Assembly (NCBI GenBank): GCA_018673255.1
Contig: JABHDC010000048.1
Span: forward strand, 1 to 64,000
From: Gemmatimonadota bacterium
Lineage (GTDB): Bacteria > Latescibacterota > UBA2968 > UBA8231
Length of the DNA stretch: 64,000 bases
Direction of reading: 5' to 3'
Shown here: in pieces, positions 1-8,248 of the stretch
How positions within the stretch are numbered: position 1 is the first letter of the stretch
Layout: each line of letters opens with the position of its first letter
Position numbers and translations under genes: made by a program
The notes under the pieces: model-generated
The model's input: the letters and a program-made list of their open reading frames with translations, nothing else
Databases searched by the model: none
What the model was told of the DNA's origin: nothing

Positions 1-31
1 GGGGCAGGCTACGTTTGCGGTAGCCTGCCCC
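1..31. other. Perfect 12-bp inverted repeat at window edge
   Basis: GGGGCAGGCTAC (1-12) and GTAGCCTGCCCC (20-31) are perfect inverted complements around a 7-base loop. No U-tract follows on the plus strand. It may be a terminator-like hairpin of a gene to the left, or part of a longer structure cut by the window edge. The rest of 1-288 has no convincing gene, and I recognise no riboswitch motif in it. Confidence 0.5.
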
Positions 32-288
32 GCCTGCCTCATGCCGCCTCACGGCCCAGCGCCCTCGCGCCGGCCGTGGCGAAGGACCACCTTGCAGTCC
101 GGTCAGGTGGTCACCCAAAAGAGCAGGAGCTTCCGATACCCGGAGCAGCCCCGTGGTGGCCAGCGGGGGCCTGTGGGCGACGGTTATCAGGTGTGAAGTA
201 GCACGGCGGATCCTCAGAAGTTGGCCAGTCCATGGCTGGTTTGAGTAAGCTATCTGAGACCAGAAGCCGACAACGAAGGAATCCAGCG

Positions 289-1350
289 ATGGCCATGACA
301 TCAAAAGAGCGTGTGAGTCTTGCCCTGCGGGGGGAGGCGCCCGATCGCGTGCCCTACCAGGACACATTCTGGAAGTCGACGATTGCACGCTGGCGCCGGG
401 AAGGCCTGCCGGCCGACGCGGATCCGAGTCAGCACTTCGGTTGCGAAATGGTTCGCATCGCCGGCGACTATACGATGCAGTTTCCCCTGCGCATGCTCGA
501 AGAGACCGAACGGTATCGGATCTACGTCGACACGGATGGGGCGACGCGCAAAGAGATCAACGAGGGTGACGACTGGACGCCCTATTGGATGGATTTCACG
601 ATCAAGGATGCCGACACGTGGCGGCAACACCGTGATCGTCTCACGTACAATCCATCACGTCTCCTTCCCGGTATGCTGGACACCTACAAGCAGGCCCGTG
701 CCGAGGAACGATTCGTCCTGTTCTCTGGTCACGCATCGTTCCATCCGACGTGGCACAAGATTGGACTCGAAAATATCCTCATCGCCATGGCCACCGATCC
801 GGAATGGGTCGTGGAGATGATGGCGACGCACGCGCAGTTGGTGATGGATCTCTACGACGGCATGAAGGCCCAGGGCGTCCAGTTTGATGGCGCCTTTCTC
901 GCCGATGATCTCGGCTACCGGACGGCGCCGCTGATCTCGCCGGACATGTATCGAGAACTGGTGAAGCCGCATCATCGGCGTGTCTGTGAACACCTGGCTG
1001 AGGATGGTTTGCCGGTGATCCTGCATTCGGATGGCGATGTGCGCCCGTTGATTGATGACTTCCTCGATGCCGGTTTCTCGGGGCTGCATCCGCTGGAGGC
1101 CAAGGCGGGGTTGGATACGGCGGACCTTCGCCAACGTTATGGTCGCCGTCTTGCCCTGTTTGGCAATATCGATGTGACCAAGCTGGCTGGTACACCGGAG
1201 CAGGTCGTTGAAGAAGTGCGCTCGACGGTGGAAGCCGGCAAGAAGGGCGGGGGATACATATTCCACTCGGATCATTCGGTGCCGAGTGATGTCTCCTACA
1301 GCAACTACCTGCTGGCCCTGGAAACGCTGGCTGAAGTGGGACGCTACTGA
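289..1350 (+). CDS. Uroporphyrinogen decarboxylase-fold (MtaA/CmuA-like) protein
   Basis: 353-aa cytosolic TIM-barrel protein of the UroD superfamily. This group is expanded in uncultured heterotrophs and includes corrinoid-dependent methyltransferases as well as true heme enzymes. It is not a likely HemE, because the N-terminal arginine signature of HemE is not evident. The N-terminus reads TSKERVSLALRGEAPDRVP, the usual family opening. The late barrel segment has HSDGDVRPLIDDF followed by a GNID motif near residue 290. Where MtaA-type enzymes have a zinc-binding HxC, this protein has HSD, so the cysteine is missing. The start at 289 is chosen because AAGGA lies about 8 bases upstream; ATG 295 is an alternative. 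It stands upstream of, and co-oriented with, the LarA-like gene. The substrate is unknown. Confidence 0.85.
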   Translation: MAMTSKERVSLALRGEAPDRVPYQDTFWKSTIARWRREGLPADADPSQHFGCEMVRIAGDYTMQFPLRMLEETERYRIYVDTDGATRKEINEGDDWTPYWMDFTIKDADTWRQHRDRLTYNPSRLLPGMLDTYKQARAEERFVLFSGHASFHPTWHKIGLENILIAMATDPEWVVEMMATHAQLVMDLYDGMKAQGVQFDGAFLADDLGYRTAPLISPDMYRELVKPHHRRVCEHLAEDGLPVILHSDGDVRPLIDDFLDAGFSGLHPLEAKAGLDTADLRQRYGRRLALFGNIDVTKLAGTPEQVVEEVRSTVEAGKKGGGYIFHSDHSVPSDVSYSNYLLALETLAEVGRY

Positions 1351-1420
1351 CGGGATCAGTGCATCCTGTTCCGGGGGGCGCCTCCGCCTGCCGGCGACGA
1401 TGAAACGACACGTGCCTGCC

Positions 1421-1449
1421 TTGACATCTGAGGGGACGACCGTAAGCTT
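1421..1449 (+). promoter_or_regulatory. Weak sigma70-like promoter candidate
   Basis: A perfect -35 hexamer TTGACA at 1421-1426 is followed after about 16-17 bases by a poor -10 (TAAGCT or AAGCTT). It lies in the 224-base gap before the LarA-like gene and could drive it. A single good hexamer occurs by chance often enough that this is tentative. Confidence 0.25.
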
Positions 1450-1574
1450 GCCAGAGGCGGGTGTCCTGCCCTGTGGGCCGCGCTCCTGCCCTCACCTCCC
1501 ACTTTTCTGCACACGACGAGTCGCCTGACCCCTGCTGATGGAGTCACGGCATTGAGGACCTGATCCGACAGGTT

Positions 1575-2978
1575 ATGGGACGTATCTGTCTGCGTACGCG
1601 CGCCTGGCACGGCGACGAAGAGATCCAGTTGCCGGTTCCGGACAGCTGGACCGTCGACGTCCTGCCGCCGGATGATGGCCCCCAGCTCAGCGAGCAAGAT
1701 ATGACAGCCGCTCTGGCGCGGCCCCTCGGATGCGACTCTCTGGAAATGATGGCGCGGGGTGCCGAGTCGGCGCTGATCCTGATCGATGATCTGGGTCGCC
1801 CGACGCCCACCCACGCGATCGCACCCCATGTCGTGAAGACGCTGATCGATGCCGGGATTCCGGCAGCCTCGATCAGCTTTCTCGTCGCCACCGGTTCGCA
1901 TCGCCAGCTTACCGCTGACGAGATTCAGCGGAAGCTCGGGAGCGATCTGGCTTCGAGATTCCCCGTACACTGCCACGACGCCTGTAATGACGAGTTGAGC
2001 GACCTCGGTCCGCTGCCTTCGGGGATGCCCGTCATCGTGAATCGTCGCATTGTGGATGCCGACCTCGTCATTGGCATCAGCTGCGTATTGCCGCACACGC
2101 TGGCTGGATTCTCCGGTGGTGGCAAGATCATGCTGCCCGGGTGCGCCGGTCTGCGATCCATCGCCCAATTGCACAGCTTCTCGCCAAAGCGTCGACGGGG
2201 TGACACCGGCTCTACCGGGCGCCACCCGGATGGTCGCGAACTGATCGAAGCCTTCGCGTCGCGTGCCGGTCTCGATTTCAGCATCAACACCGTCCTCAAT
2301 ACACGCCGCCAGATTGCTGGTCTGTTTGCCGGATCCCACATCGACGCGCATCGCCGGGCCGTCGAACATGCGCGCTCGATCTATCGGACGCCGATCTCCT
2401 CTGAGGTCCGGCAGGCGGCCGACATTGTGATCGTCAACGGCTACCCGATGGATGCGGATCCAGTGCAGGTGTCGAAGTCGCAATGGGTGCGTCAGCTATT
2501 CCCGAATGCCCAGATGATCCTCTTCGACCCGGCCTGTGACGGGATCGCCTACCATGGATGGAGCGAATTCCAGAAGGCGAATGTCATCAATATGCTGTGT
2601 GGGATGATCAGCGAAGCACGCACGGTCGGTCGGTATCCGGCGTTGCTGTCGGCCCTGCTCTCCCGCCGCGGATTCCATCGATGGGCGACACGTCGCTTTG
2701 CCCGCCAGGTGGAGCAGATCGACGTCAGTTTTCGCGCCTTTGATGTGGGTGCGCGCCTGCTGGTCCGTAACAGCATCGCCAAGCGGATCATGGCCAAACG
2801 AGCACCGTGGATCATCTGCTCGGAGGGATTTCCGAACTGGAAGCGGCAGGTGCAGTTCCCCAACAGCCGGCTGTATCGTTCCTGGGAGGAGGTCGGCGCG
2901 GCCGGTCACCTGCCAGAGGAGCCGCGTCGCGTCGCCGTCTTGCCCTGCGCGCCCCTGCAGCTGGCCGTCGAAGCCTGA
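1575..2978 (+). CDS. LarA-family (DUF2088) nickel-pincer racemase-like protein
   Basis: 467 aa, somewhat longer than characterised lactate racemase LarA (about 425 aa). Family hallmarks are visible: DDLGRPTP near residue 71, ATGSHR near 105, CHDA near 132, then PHTLAGFSGGGK with the lysine that in LarA carries the nickel-pincer nucleotide, and QLHSFSP for the last catalytic histidine. All the LarA histidine and lysine positions I can align are kept, so it is probably an active 2-hydroxy-acid or sugar-acid racemase/epimerase. The LarB/C/E cofactor genes are not in the window. The substrate cannot be told from sequence. Its TGA stop lies inside a 16-bp palindrome shared with the convergent flippase gene. 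Confidence 0.88.
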   Translation: MGRICLRTRAWHGDEEIQLPVPDSWTVDVLPPDDGPQLSEQDMTAALARPLGCDSLEMMARGAESALILIDDLGRPTPTHAIAPHVVKTLIDAGIPAASISFLVATGSHRQLTADEIQRKLGSDLASRFPVHCHDACNDELSDLGPLPSGMPVIVNRRIVDADLVIGISCVLPHTLAGFSGGGKIMLPGCAGLRSIAQLHSFSPKRRRGDTGSTGRHPDGRELIEAFASRAGLDFSINTVLNTRRQIAGLFAGSHIDAHRRAVEHARSIYRTPISSEVRQAADIVIVNGYPMDADPVQVSKSQWVRQLFPNAQMILFDPACDGIAYHGWSEFQKANVINMLCGMISEARTVGRYPALLSALLSRRGFHRWATRRFARQVEQIDVSFRAFDVGARLLVRNSIAKRIMAKRAPWIICSEGFPNWKRQVQFPNSRLYRSWEEVGAAGHLPEEPRRVAVLPCAPLQLAVEA

Positions 2979-3011
2979 GCTCGTCTCAGGTCGAAACCTG
3001 AGACGAGCTCA
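2976..3011. terminator. 16-bp perfect palindrome spanning two stop codons (bidirectional terminator-like)
   Basis: TGAGCTCGTCTCAGGT (2976-2991), loop CGAA, then ACCTGAGACGAGCTCA (2996-3011). The stem is perfect and the tetraloop is tight. The first three bases are the LarA-like stop codon and the last three are the flippase stop on the other strand. There is no T-run on either side, so it is either a non-canonical terminator or an mRNA 3'-end stabiliser for both transcripts. Confidence 0.6.
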
Positions 3012-4697
3012 GGTCCGCCACCGCCGCAGCAGGCGGTCCAGCAACATACGATCCTCCTCCTCGAGCCTGAGCAGCAGCAACGCCGTGAAGTAGACGGCGA
3101 CATAACTGGCTGCAGGTACCAGGATTCTCGCCCAGAGCTCCACCTGTTCCTGTCGTAACCACCACGCCGGCAGTATTGCCAGCAATGCCGCCAGAAGTGG
3201 CTTCAGTTGGGATGCGCGGAAGGGGAGGATGCGTCGCAGGACGTAGATCTCGGTGACGCGCAAGACGTTGATGAACATCGTCGTCGAGGCGGCACCGAAG
3301 GCGGCACCGATCAACCCGTATCGCGGGATCAGCCACAGGTTCAGGCAGAAGTTGGTTACGAGCCAGAGGATGTTGTTGAACAGATTCAGCCCGGGTCTGC
3401 CCGTCATCGCCAGCAGGGGCTCGGCGACGGCGAAGACCGACTGCACGAGCATGCCGATGCACAGGATGAAGAGGATGTGCAGTCCCAGTTGAAGATCACT
3501 GGCCATGGCGAATTCCTTCTGGCCCATCATCTGCAGCAAGGGTTCGCCGACCAGAAGCAGGGAGGCGAAAATCGGCAGATTGATCGTCAGGACCCATCGG
3601 GAAATCACCACAACCCGCTCACCAAGATCCTCATCCCGTTGTTGAGCTGACAGCTCACTGGCGATGGATGAGAAAATGGCATCGAAGGCCTGTGGCGCCT
3701 TCAGCACGATACTCGCCATGCGGCGCGAGATGACGAAGATGCCCACCAGACGAATGTCGCTGACGAAGAAACTCAGCATGAAGACATCCAGTTGCGTGAG
3801 CACGGCGTAGAGCAGATCCGTCAGCATCACGGGGCCGCTGAATCGTGCAACTGACGCCAATGGCAGTCGGCGGCCGACGGCTGCCAGCACCCCACGTATG
3901 GAGAAGTGGCGGTTGAACAGGAACAGGGCGAGCAGGAAGTTGCCCATGGCCATCGTCAACTGAACCCACGAGACGCCGCGCAGGCCGAGACCACTCAGAC
4001 CGACGATGGTGCCGCCGATGAAGAGCAACGCCGGTCCACAGACGGATCGCACGTAGACCTCGTAGCGCATGATGCGCAGGGCTCTGGTGGCCGATGTGAA
4101 GATCCAGGCCAGGGCCACGAAGGGGGCCGTGAAGACCATCACGCGAATCGGGGCGGCGATCGGGCCCTTGTCGAAGAAGGCCTCGATCCAATCGGCACTC
4201 ATCCAGACGACGGCCACCACGAGGCCACTGGCGCACAATGCCAACAGACCGCCTGCCGCCAGCGACTCTTCCTGGCGGGCCTCGACATCCACCTCGAGAG
4301 CCCGAGCCTGGTTGACGAAGTAGACGGTGCCGCGGGGTAACCCGAAGCGGGCGACCTTGTTGAGGGTGGAGCAGACGGCCCAGGCCAGAGAGTAGAGTCC
4401 CTGGACTTCGAGTCCGCACAGCAGGGTGACGACCCAGATGAAGGCACCGCGCGAGGCGCGCGCCATCTTGCCGACCAGCACGACGAAGGCACCACCGGCC
4501 AGATCGCGGATGTCGTCGTCGCGAAGTCGTTGCCGCTCGGCTTCGTCGGTCAGCGCATCCTCATCGATCGATGACACCTCGGGTGGAGTGCCGCTGACGA
4601 CTTGCTCGTCGGCTCCCTCGTCGATGGGATCTCTCTCACCTGGGCTTGTCACAGGAATCGTCGCCGGTCGCGATGAAGGTCGATCACGCGCAGCCAA
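3009..4697 (-). CDS. Polysaccharide/oligosaccharide flippase (MATE/MOP superfamily, Wzx-like)
   Basis: 562-aa integral inner-membrane protein. A charged, acidic N-terminal extension of about 65 residues is followed by roughly 12-14 hydrophobic segments. The first (LAGGAFVVLVGKMARASRG) and the pattern of paired helices resemble lipid-linked oligosaccharide exporters. Its role would be to flip the product of the neighbouring glycosyltransferases across the inner membrane. It is the last gene of the minus-strand envelope cassette and its start overlaps the GINT1-like gene by 49 bases, so the true start may lie slightly downstream. The N-terminal extension is unusual for Wzx proteins. Confidence 0.85.
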   Translation of the reverse strand: MAARDRPSSRPATIPVTSPGERDPIDEGADEQVVSGTPPEVSSIDEDALTDEAERQRLRDDDIRDLAGGAFVVLVGKMARASRGAFIWVVTLLCGLEVQGLYSLAWAVCSTLNKVARFGLPRGTVYFVNQARALEVDVEARQEESLAAGGLLALCASGLVVAVVWMSADWIEAFFDKGPIAAPIRVMVFTAPFVALAWIFTSATRALRIMRYEVYVRSVCGPALLFIGGTIVGLSGLGLRGVSWVQLTMAMGNFLLALFLFNRHFSIRGVLAAVGRRLPLASVARFSGPVMLTDLLYAVLTQLDVFMLSFFVSDIRLVGIFVISRRMASIVLKAPQAFDAIFSSIASELSAQQRDEDLGERVVVISRWVLTINLPIFASLLLVGEPLLQMMGQKEFAMASDLQLGLHILFILCIGMLVQSVFAVAEPLLAMTGRPGLNLFNNILWLVTNFCLNLWLIPRYGLIGAAFGAASTTMFINVLRVTEIYVLRRILPFRASQLKPLLAALLAILPAWWLRQEQVELWARILVPAASYVAVYFTALLLLRLEEEDRMLLDRLLRRWRT

Positions 4698-6232
4698 TCA
4701 TCGGTATTGAGTGTGTGCAGGCGATTGGCGCCAAAGGGGGCGGGCCCGATTCGTCTGATGATGCGTTCGACATACCGCGTCGGCGTGAGTTCCAGGACCT
4801 CACACAGGGTGATGGCGCGACCATAACGCTGGCCACAATCCTGGCCGGGTCGAATCAGACGCTGATCGTGGTAGTAGAGTTGCCCGGCAGGTCGAGCGCA
4901 CCGTGGATCTGAAACGATGGGGTTTGCAGCATGCTCGGTCCAGGGACCCAGCGGCGTGTCGGCGTGGAATGCATGCAATTCATCGTGTGCCGAGATGCCC
5001 TCGTTGGCGATGTTTGCCAGGAGCCACCAGCGATCACCGATCATCTGCACGGTCACGTCGACGACACGTCGATCCTGCATCCACACATCCTGCAACTTCC
5101 AGTCGAGGGGATCGTCTCCCTGTTGCCGATAGAGTTCGACTGTCGAGCGCGCCGAGGTCTCCGGAATCAGATAACGCGCGCCCTGCCAGGTGAATAGATA
5201 GGGATGGGACAGGTGGATGGGCTCTTCCATGACCGTGCCCAGGCGTTGCCAGGAACCATTCCGGTGCATCTCCAATGCCGCCAGCCGTCCGCGCCCGAGT
5301 CGATCGGGCCACTCCTCGACATAGATCAGGGCCCGCTCCGGCGAGAGCACGACGGGGAATGGATCGGCCCAGAATCGATCCTTCGGCGGCAGGATCGGTT
5401 GGAACGACTCAGGTTGCAGATCAGCATCCATCGACGGGCCGATCTGGAATCCCAGATACCAGCCATTGGTATGCAGGGCACGGCGGACCCCCGTTCGCAC
5501 GCCACGGGCAGCCAGCGTGAGCCAGGTCCATCGTGGGGTCGACGACGGCGCGTGGGCCAAAGTCGATGTCCCGTCACGATCTGACGAGCTGTCACGGGTC
5601 GAAGTATCTCTCGTCTCCGGGCGACCGGATGCCGACTGCCTGTCCCCCCGTGCCAGATCACCCAGGGCACGTGCTGGCAGCCGAGCCGCCTTCGCCAGCA
5701 GACGATTCCGAGTTGTGGTTGGAGACAGGCGATGGACGCGGATGGCACTCTCTCGCAGGCGGCGGGCAGTGGGGTCGGCTTCCAATGGGGCATCGAGTCC
5801 AGTCGCGTCATCGATCCTGTCGACCCACAAGGTCGCCGTCTCATCACCGGCCACTGTCGCTGCGCGGGCCAGGTGTGGATCCTGGTCGATGGAGACTCCC
5901 CAGATCCCCCACGCAGGTGCTGTATCTGGCAGGTTGCCGGTGGGTCGCGTGCCGAGGCTGAATACCACGTCGAGATCTGCCAGGGGCAGCGTTCGCCAGG
6001 GATCGGCTGATTCTGCAATGTTCGGTGCCTCGCCTGCGGGCCACTGGATGGCGCGAGGGCGATCCATGGCGGCAGAAGATGGCTGCGATGCACGGATGGG
6101 CAACGTCGCCACGCAGTGGATCTGTGCTACGTTGGCCAGATCCTCCACGGCGATGGCGACCCATGCCGGTGGCGGCATGGCTGGCAGAATGAGTCCGACG
6201 CGTGGCCGCTGCTGTTGATCAACTGACGCCAT
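4649..6232 (-). CDS. Glycosyltransferase-like protein with GINT1-type beta-propeller domain
   Basis: 527 aa. The C-terminal half (about residues 225-527) has the signature of the N-terminal domain of plant glucosamine inositolphosphorylceramide transferase: FWADPFPV, IYVEEW, HLSHPYLF, RYLIPET, then GPWTEHAANPI. In bacteria this domain is usually fused to a formyltransferase-like part. Here residues 1-190 keep only traces of such a fold (LDVVFSLG, then WGIWGVSIDQ), and the catalytic Asn-His-Asp set of formyltransferases is not evident. The ATG at 6232 overlaps the stop of the sulfotransferase by 14 bases, suggesting translational coupling; an upstream in-frame start at 6316 would lie deep inside that gene. 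It probably decorates a lipid-linked glycan, but the activity is inferred. Confidence 0.7.
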   Translation of the reverse strand: MASVDQQQRPRVGLILPAMPPPAWVAIAVEDLANVAQIHCVATLPIRASQPSSAAMDRPRAIQWPAGEAPNIAESADPWRTLPLADLDVVFSLGTRPTGNLPDTAPAWGIWGVSIDQDPHLARAATVAGDETATLWVDRIDDATGLDAPLEADPTARRLRESAIRVHRLSPTTTRNRLLAKAARLPARALGDLARGDRQSASGRPETRDTSTRDSSSDRDGTSTLAHAPSSTPRWTWLTLAARGVRTGVRRALHTNGWYLGFQIGPSMDADLQPESFQPILPPKDRFWADPFPVVLSPERALIYVEEWPDRLGRGRLAALEMHRNGSWQRLGTVMEEPIHLSHPYLFTWQGARYLIPETSARSTVELYRQQGDDPLDWKLQDVWMQDRRVVDVTVQMIGDRWWLLANIANEGISAHDELHAFHADTPLGPWTEHAANPIVSDPRCARPAGQLYYHDQRLIRPGQDCGQRYGRAITLCEVLELTPTRYVERIIRRIGPAPFGANRLHTLNTDDWLRVIDLHRDRRRFL

Positions 6233-7070
6233 AGTCCCAGGCGTCCAGGGCGTCGCCACTGACGCGGCGGATGGTGTCGATATCTGCTGCGGACAATCGC
6301 GCCAAACTCTCGGCATTCATATCGCGGATCGATGATCGCACACCGTGAACATCAAAGGTGGCCGAATCGAGTCCGGCCGGTAACGGGGGGAGACCAAGAA
6401 AATCGGTGATGTCGACCAGCGACCGAGCGGGATTTGCGGCCAGGTCTTCATAGCGGATCGTGTGTAGTCGGTCGATGACATCGCTGTCTTCTTCGACAAG
6501 ATCGTGACTGGCACGCCATTGCTCGGCACACAATTCGATCGGATACTGGTCGCCATATTCGTCATGGCCGAAACGCCTCGGTTGCGCCTTGCGTCGGATC
6601 CCTTCGGCTACGGCGTAGCCGTTGCGGATCATGTAGATGAAATACGCCGGCGGGAAACCGGCCTGCAGGAAGGGCATGCGGGCCGTGTTGGCGATTGACT
6701 TCTCCAACACATTGGCCGGCTTGCCCGGCAGGGCGAGGGACCAGTGGCGACGAATCCTGGCGCTGCGCGGCGCCATGTCTTCATCAACGGGCAGTCGCAC
6801 GTCGTTCAGGCAACGGCACCACAGGCGATGCCAGCCGACATCTTCGGGCCGTGGCAGGGCATCGGTGAGTCGCACGCCCTCGGATGGGAGTGCATCGATC
6901 TCCGGGTGCTGGGACAGCAGACTGCGCAGCAAGGTGGTGCCCGAATTGTAGCAGCCGACGATGAAGATCCACCGATTTGGTGACAGGTCGTGCCCGAGGG
7001 GTGTCAACATGGTGCGTGCCCAGTCTCGCTTGACCAGGCCCTTGCGAACACGCGTCATCCAGGACATCAC
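6219..7070 (-). CDS. PAPS-dependent sulfotransferase
   Basis: 283 aa. A 5'-phosphosulfate-binding loop GCYNSGTTLLRSLL sits near residue 40. A 3'-phosphate region with IRNGYAVAEGIRRK lies near residue 140, and a late TIRYEDLAANP motif is typical of bacterial Sulfotransfer_1/3 proteins. It should transfer sulfate from PAPS to a hydroxyl, most likely on the glycan or glycolipid built by the flanking genes. Its start codon overlaps the stop of the GT4 gene (ATGA, 7067-7070), so it is part of the operon. The presence of a sulfatase elsewhere in the window shows that the organism meets sulfated sugars, but gives no direct link. Confidence 0.86.
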   Translation of the reverse strand: MMSWMTRVRKGLVKRDWARTMLTPLGHDLSPNRWIFIVGCYNSGTTLLRSLLSQHPEIDALPSEGVRLTDALPRPEDVGWHRLWCRCLNDVRLPVDEDMAPRSARIRRHWSLALPGKPANVLEKSIANTARMPFLQAGFPPAYFIYMIRNGYAVAEGIRRKAQPRRFGHDEYGDQYPIELCAEQWRASHDLVEEDSDVIDRLHTIRYEDLAANPARSLVDITDFLGLPPLPAGLDSATFDVHGVRSSIRDMNAESLARLSAADIDTIRRVSGDALDAWDYGVS

Positions 7071-8248
7071 GTCGACTCCGACCGGGCATCCATGGAAGGC
7101 AGCGGGAGTCCATCGACGACGCTACGGACCAGTTCGAAGCTCCGACGGCCGAGCGTGTCGACGCCAAATTCCTCCTCGATCCAGGCCCGAGCCTGACGTC
7201 CGAGAAGATCGGCCAGACCGTCTTCTGTGATGAGTCGGCCAAGAGCGATTGCCAGGGCATCTGCATCATCGGTTGGCACGAGCAGTCCGGTGCGAGAATG
7301 GGTGACGACTTCGGGTGTGCCGCCATCATCGGAACCGACACTGGCCAGACCGAAGGCTCCCGCCTCGATGAAAACATTGGCCAGTCCCTCACCCGCCGAG
7401 ACGAGGCAGAAGAGACCGGCCCGCCGATACTGGTCGTAGAGGACGGTCGATCGAGGGGGAAGTGACCCGGCAAAGTGAATGTGATCAGCGGCGCCCAACT
7501 CATGTGCCAGCGACTCGAGGGATGAGCGTTCGGGACCATCCCCCACAATGGTGAGGCGGGCCCGTGGTGTGTGCTCGATCAGCCTTGCCAGGGCGCGGAT
7601 CACCACATCGACACGTTTCTGCTGCGTCAGCCGCGCCACGGTGAGGATCTGCGCCGGTTCGCGCTCGATGTCCACACTCTCGTGGGCATCAATTCGGCTC
7701 AGGTCGAAAGCTGAATGACTGACCACGATGCGTTCGGCCGGCAGTCCCTTGCCGATGGCAACGCGTTTCAGGTCCTGGCAGGCGGCGGCGATGGCGCTGG
7801 ATCGTTCGTAAGCACGACGCTGTGGCAGTGACTCGAGTCGACGTCCGAGGGAGCGACCGGGCAAACGACTGCGAAGGTCGGTACCGCGAGCGCAGGAGAT
7901 CAGTGGCACGTGCGGCGTGCCGACTTCACTCAGCAGACCGGCAACCCGGGTGCCCATGCCATTGGTCGTCCATAGACAGTGAGGCTGGAAGTCGGCCAGT
8001 TCCCGCTGCAGGGCTCGCCGGCATCGCACGTAGCGAAGCGGGACGGAGGCAACGTAGGGAATGCGTTTCACCTCGAATCCGGTGCCCTCTTCTTCCAGGG
8101 GAGCGATCTGACTGGACGGACTCTGCGTCAGGACCCGCACCTGGGCACCGGCCATCGTGAGCCCCTGTGCCAGGGATCGGGCATAACTGGCTGTGCCGGC
8201 AGCCGACGGCGGAAACTCGGTCCCGAAGAGCAGGATGCGGTAGCTCAT
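7067..8248 (-). CDS. GT4-family glycosyltransferase (GT-B fold)
   Basis: 393 aa from ATG 8248. The N-terminus ILLFGTEFPPSAAGTASYARSL is the glycine-rich loop of GT-B enzymes. The C-terminal half has the usual GT4 signatures: LTVARLTQQKRVDVVI, LTIVGDGPERSSLE, then the EGLANVFIEAGAFGLASVGSDDGGTPEVV donor-binding block. It acts at the cytoplasmic face using a nucleotide-sugar donor. The start overlaps the stop of the CDP-alcohol phosphatidyltransferase gene in ATGA form. Longer upstream reading is rejected because it runs through that neighbour. Confidence 0.9.
   Translation of the reverse strand: MSYRILLFGTEFPPSAAGTASYARSLAQGLTMAGAQVRVLTQSPSSQIAPLEEEGTGFEVKRIPYVASVPLRYVRCRRALQRELADFQPHCLWTTNGMGTRVAGLLSEVGTPHVPLISCARGTDLRSRLPGRSLGRRLESLPQRRAYERSSAIAAACQDLKRVAIGKGLPAERIVVSHSAFDLSRIDAHESVDIEREPAQILTVARLTQQKRVDVVIRALARLIEHTPRARLTIVGDGPERSSLESLAHELGAADHIHFAGSLPPRSTVLYDQYRRAGLFCLVSAGEGLANVFIEAGAFGLASVGSDDGGTPEVVTHSRTGLLVPTDDADALAIALGRLITEDGLADLLGRQARAWIEEEFGVDTLGRRSFELVRSVVDGLPLPSMDARSEST

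Noticed and set aside
32..288. Cobalamin or other riboswitch upstream of the first UroD-like gene
   Set aside because: No B12-box or other conserved core found; only the edge hairpin is clear.
1356..2483. 375-residue open frame on the minus strand
   Set aside because: Antisense to the LarA-like gene; no recognisable domain.
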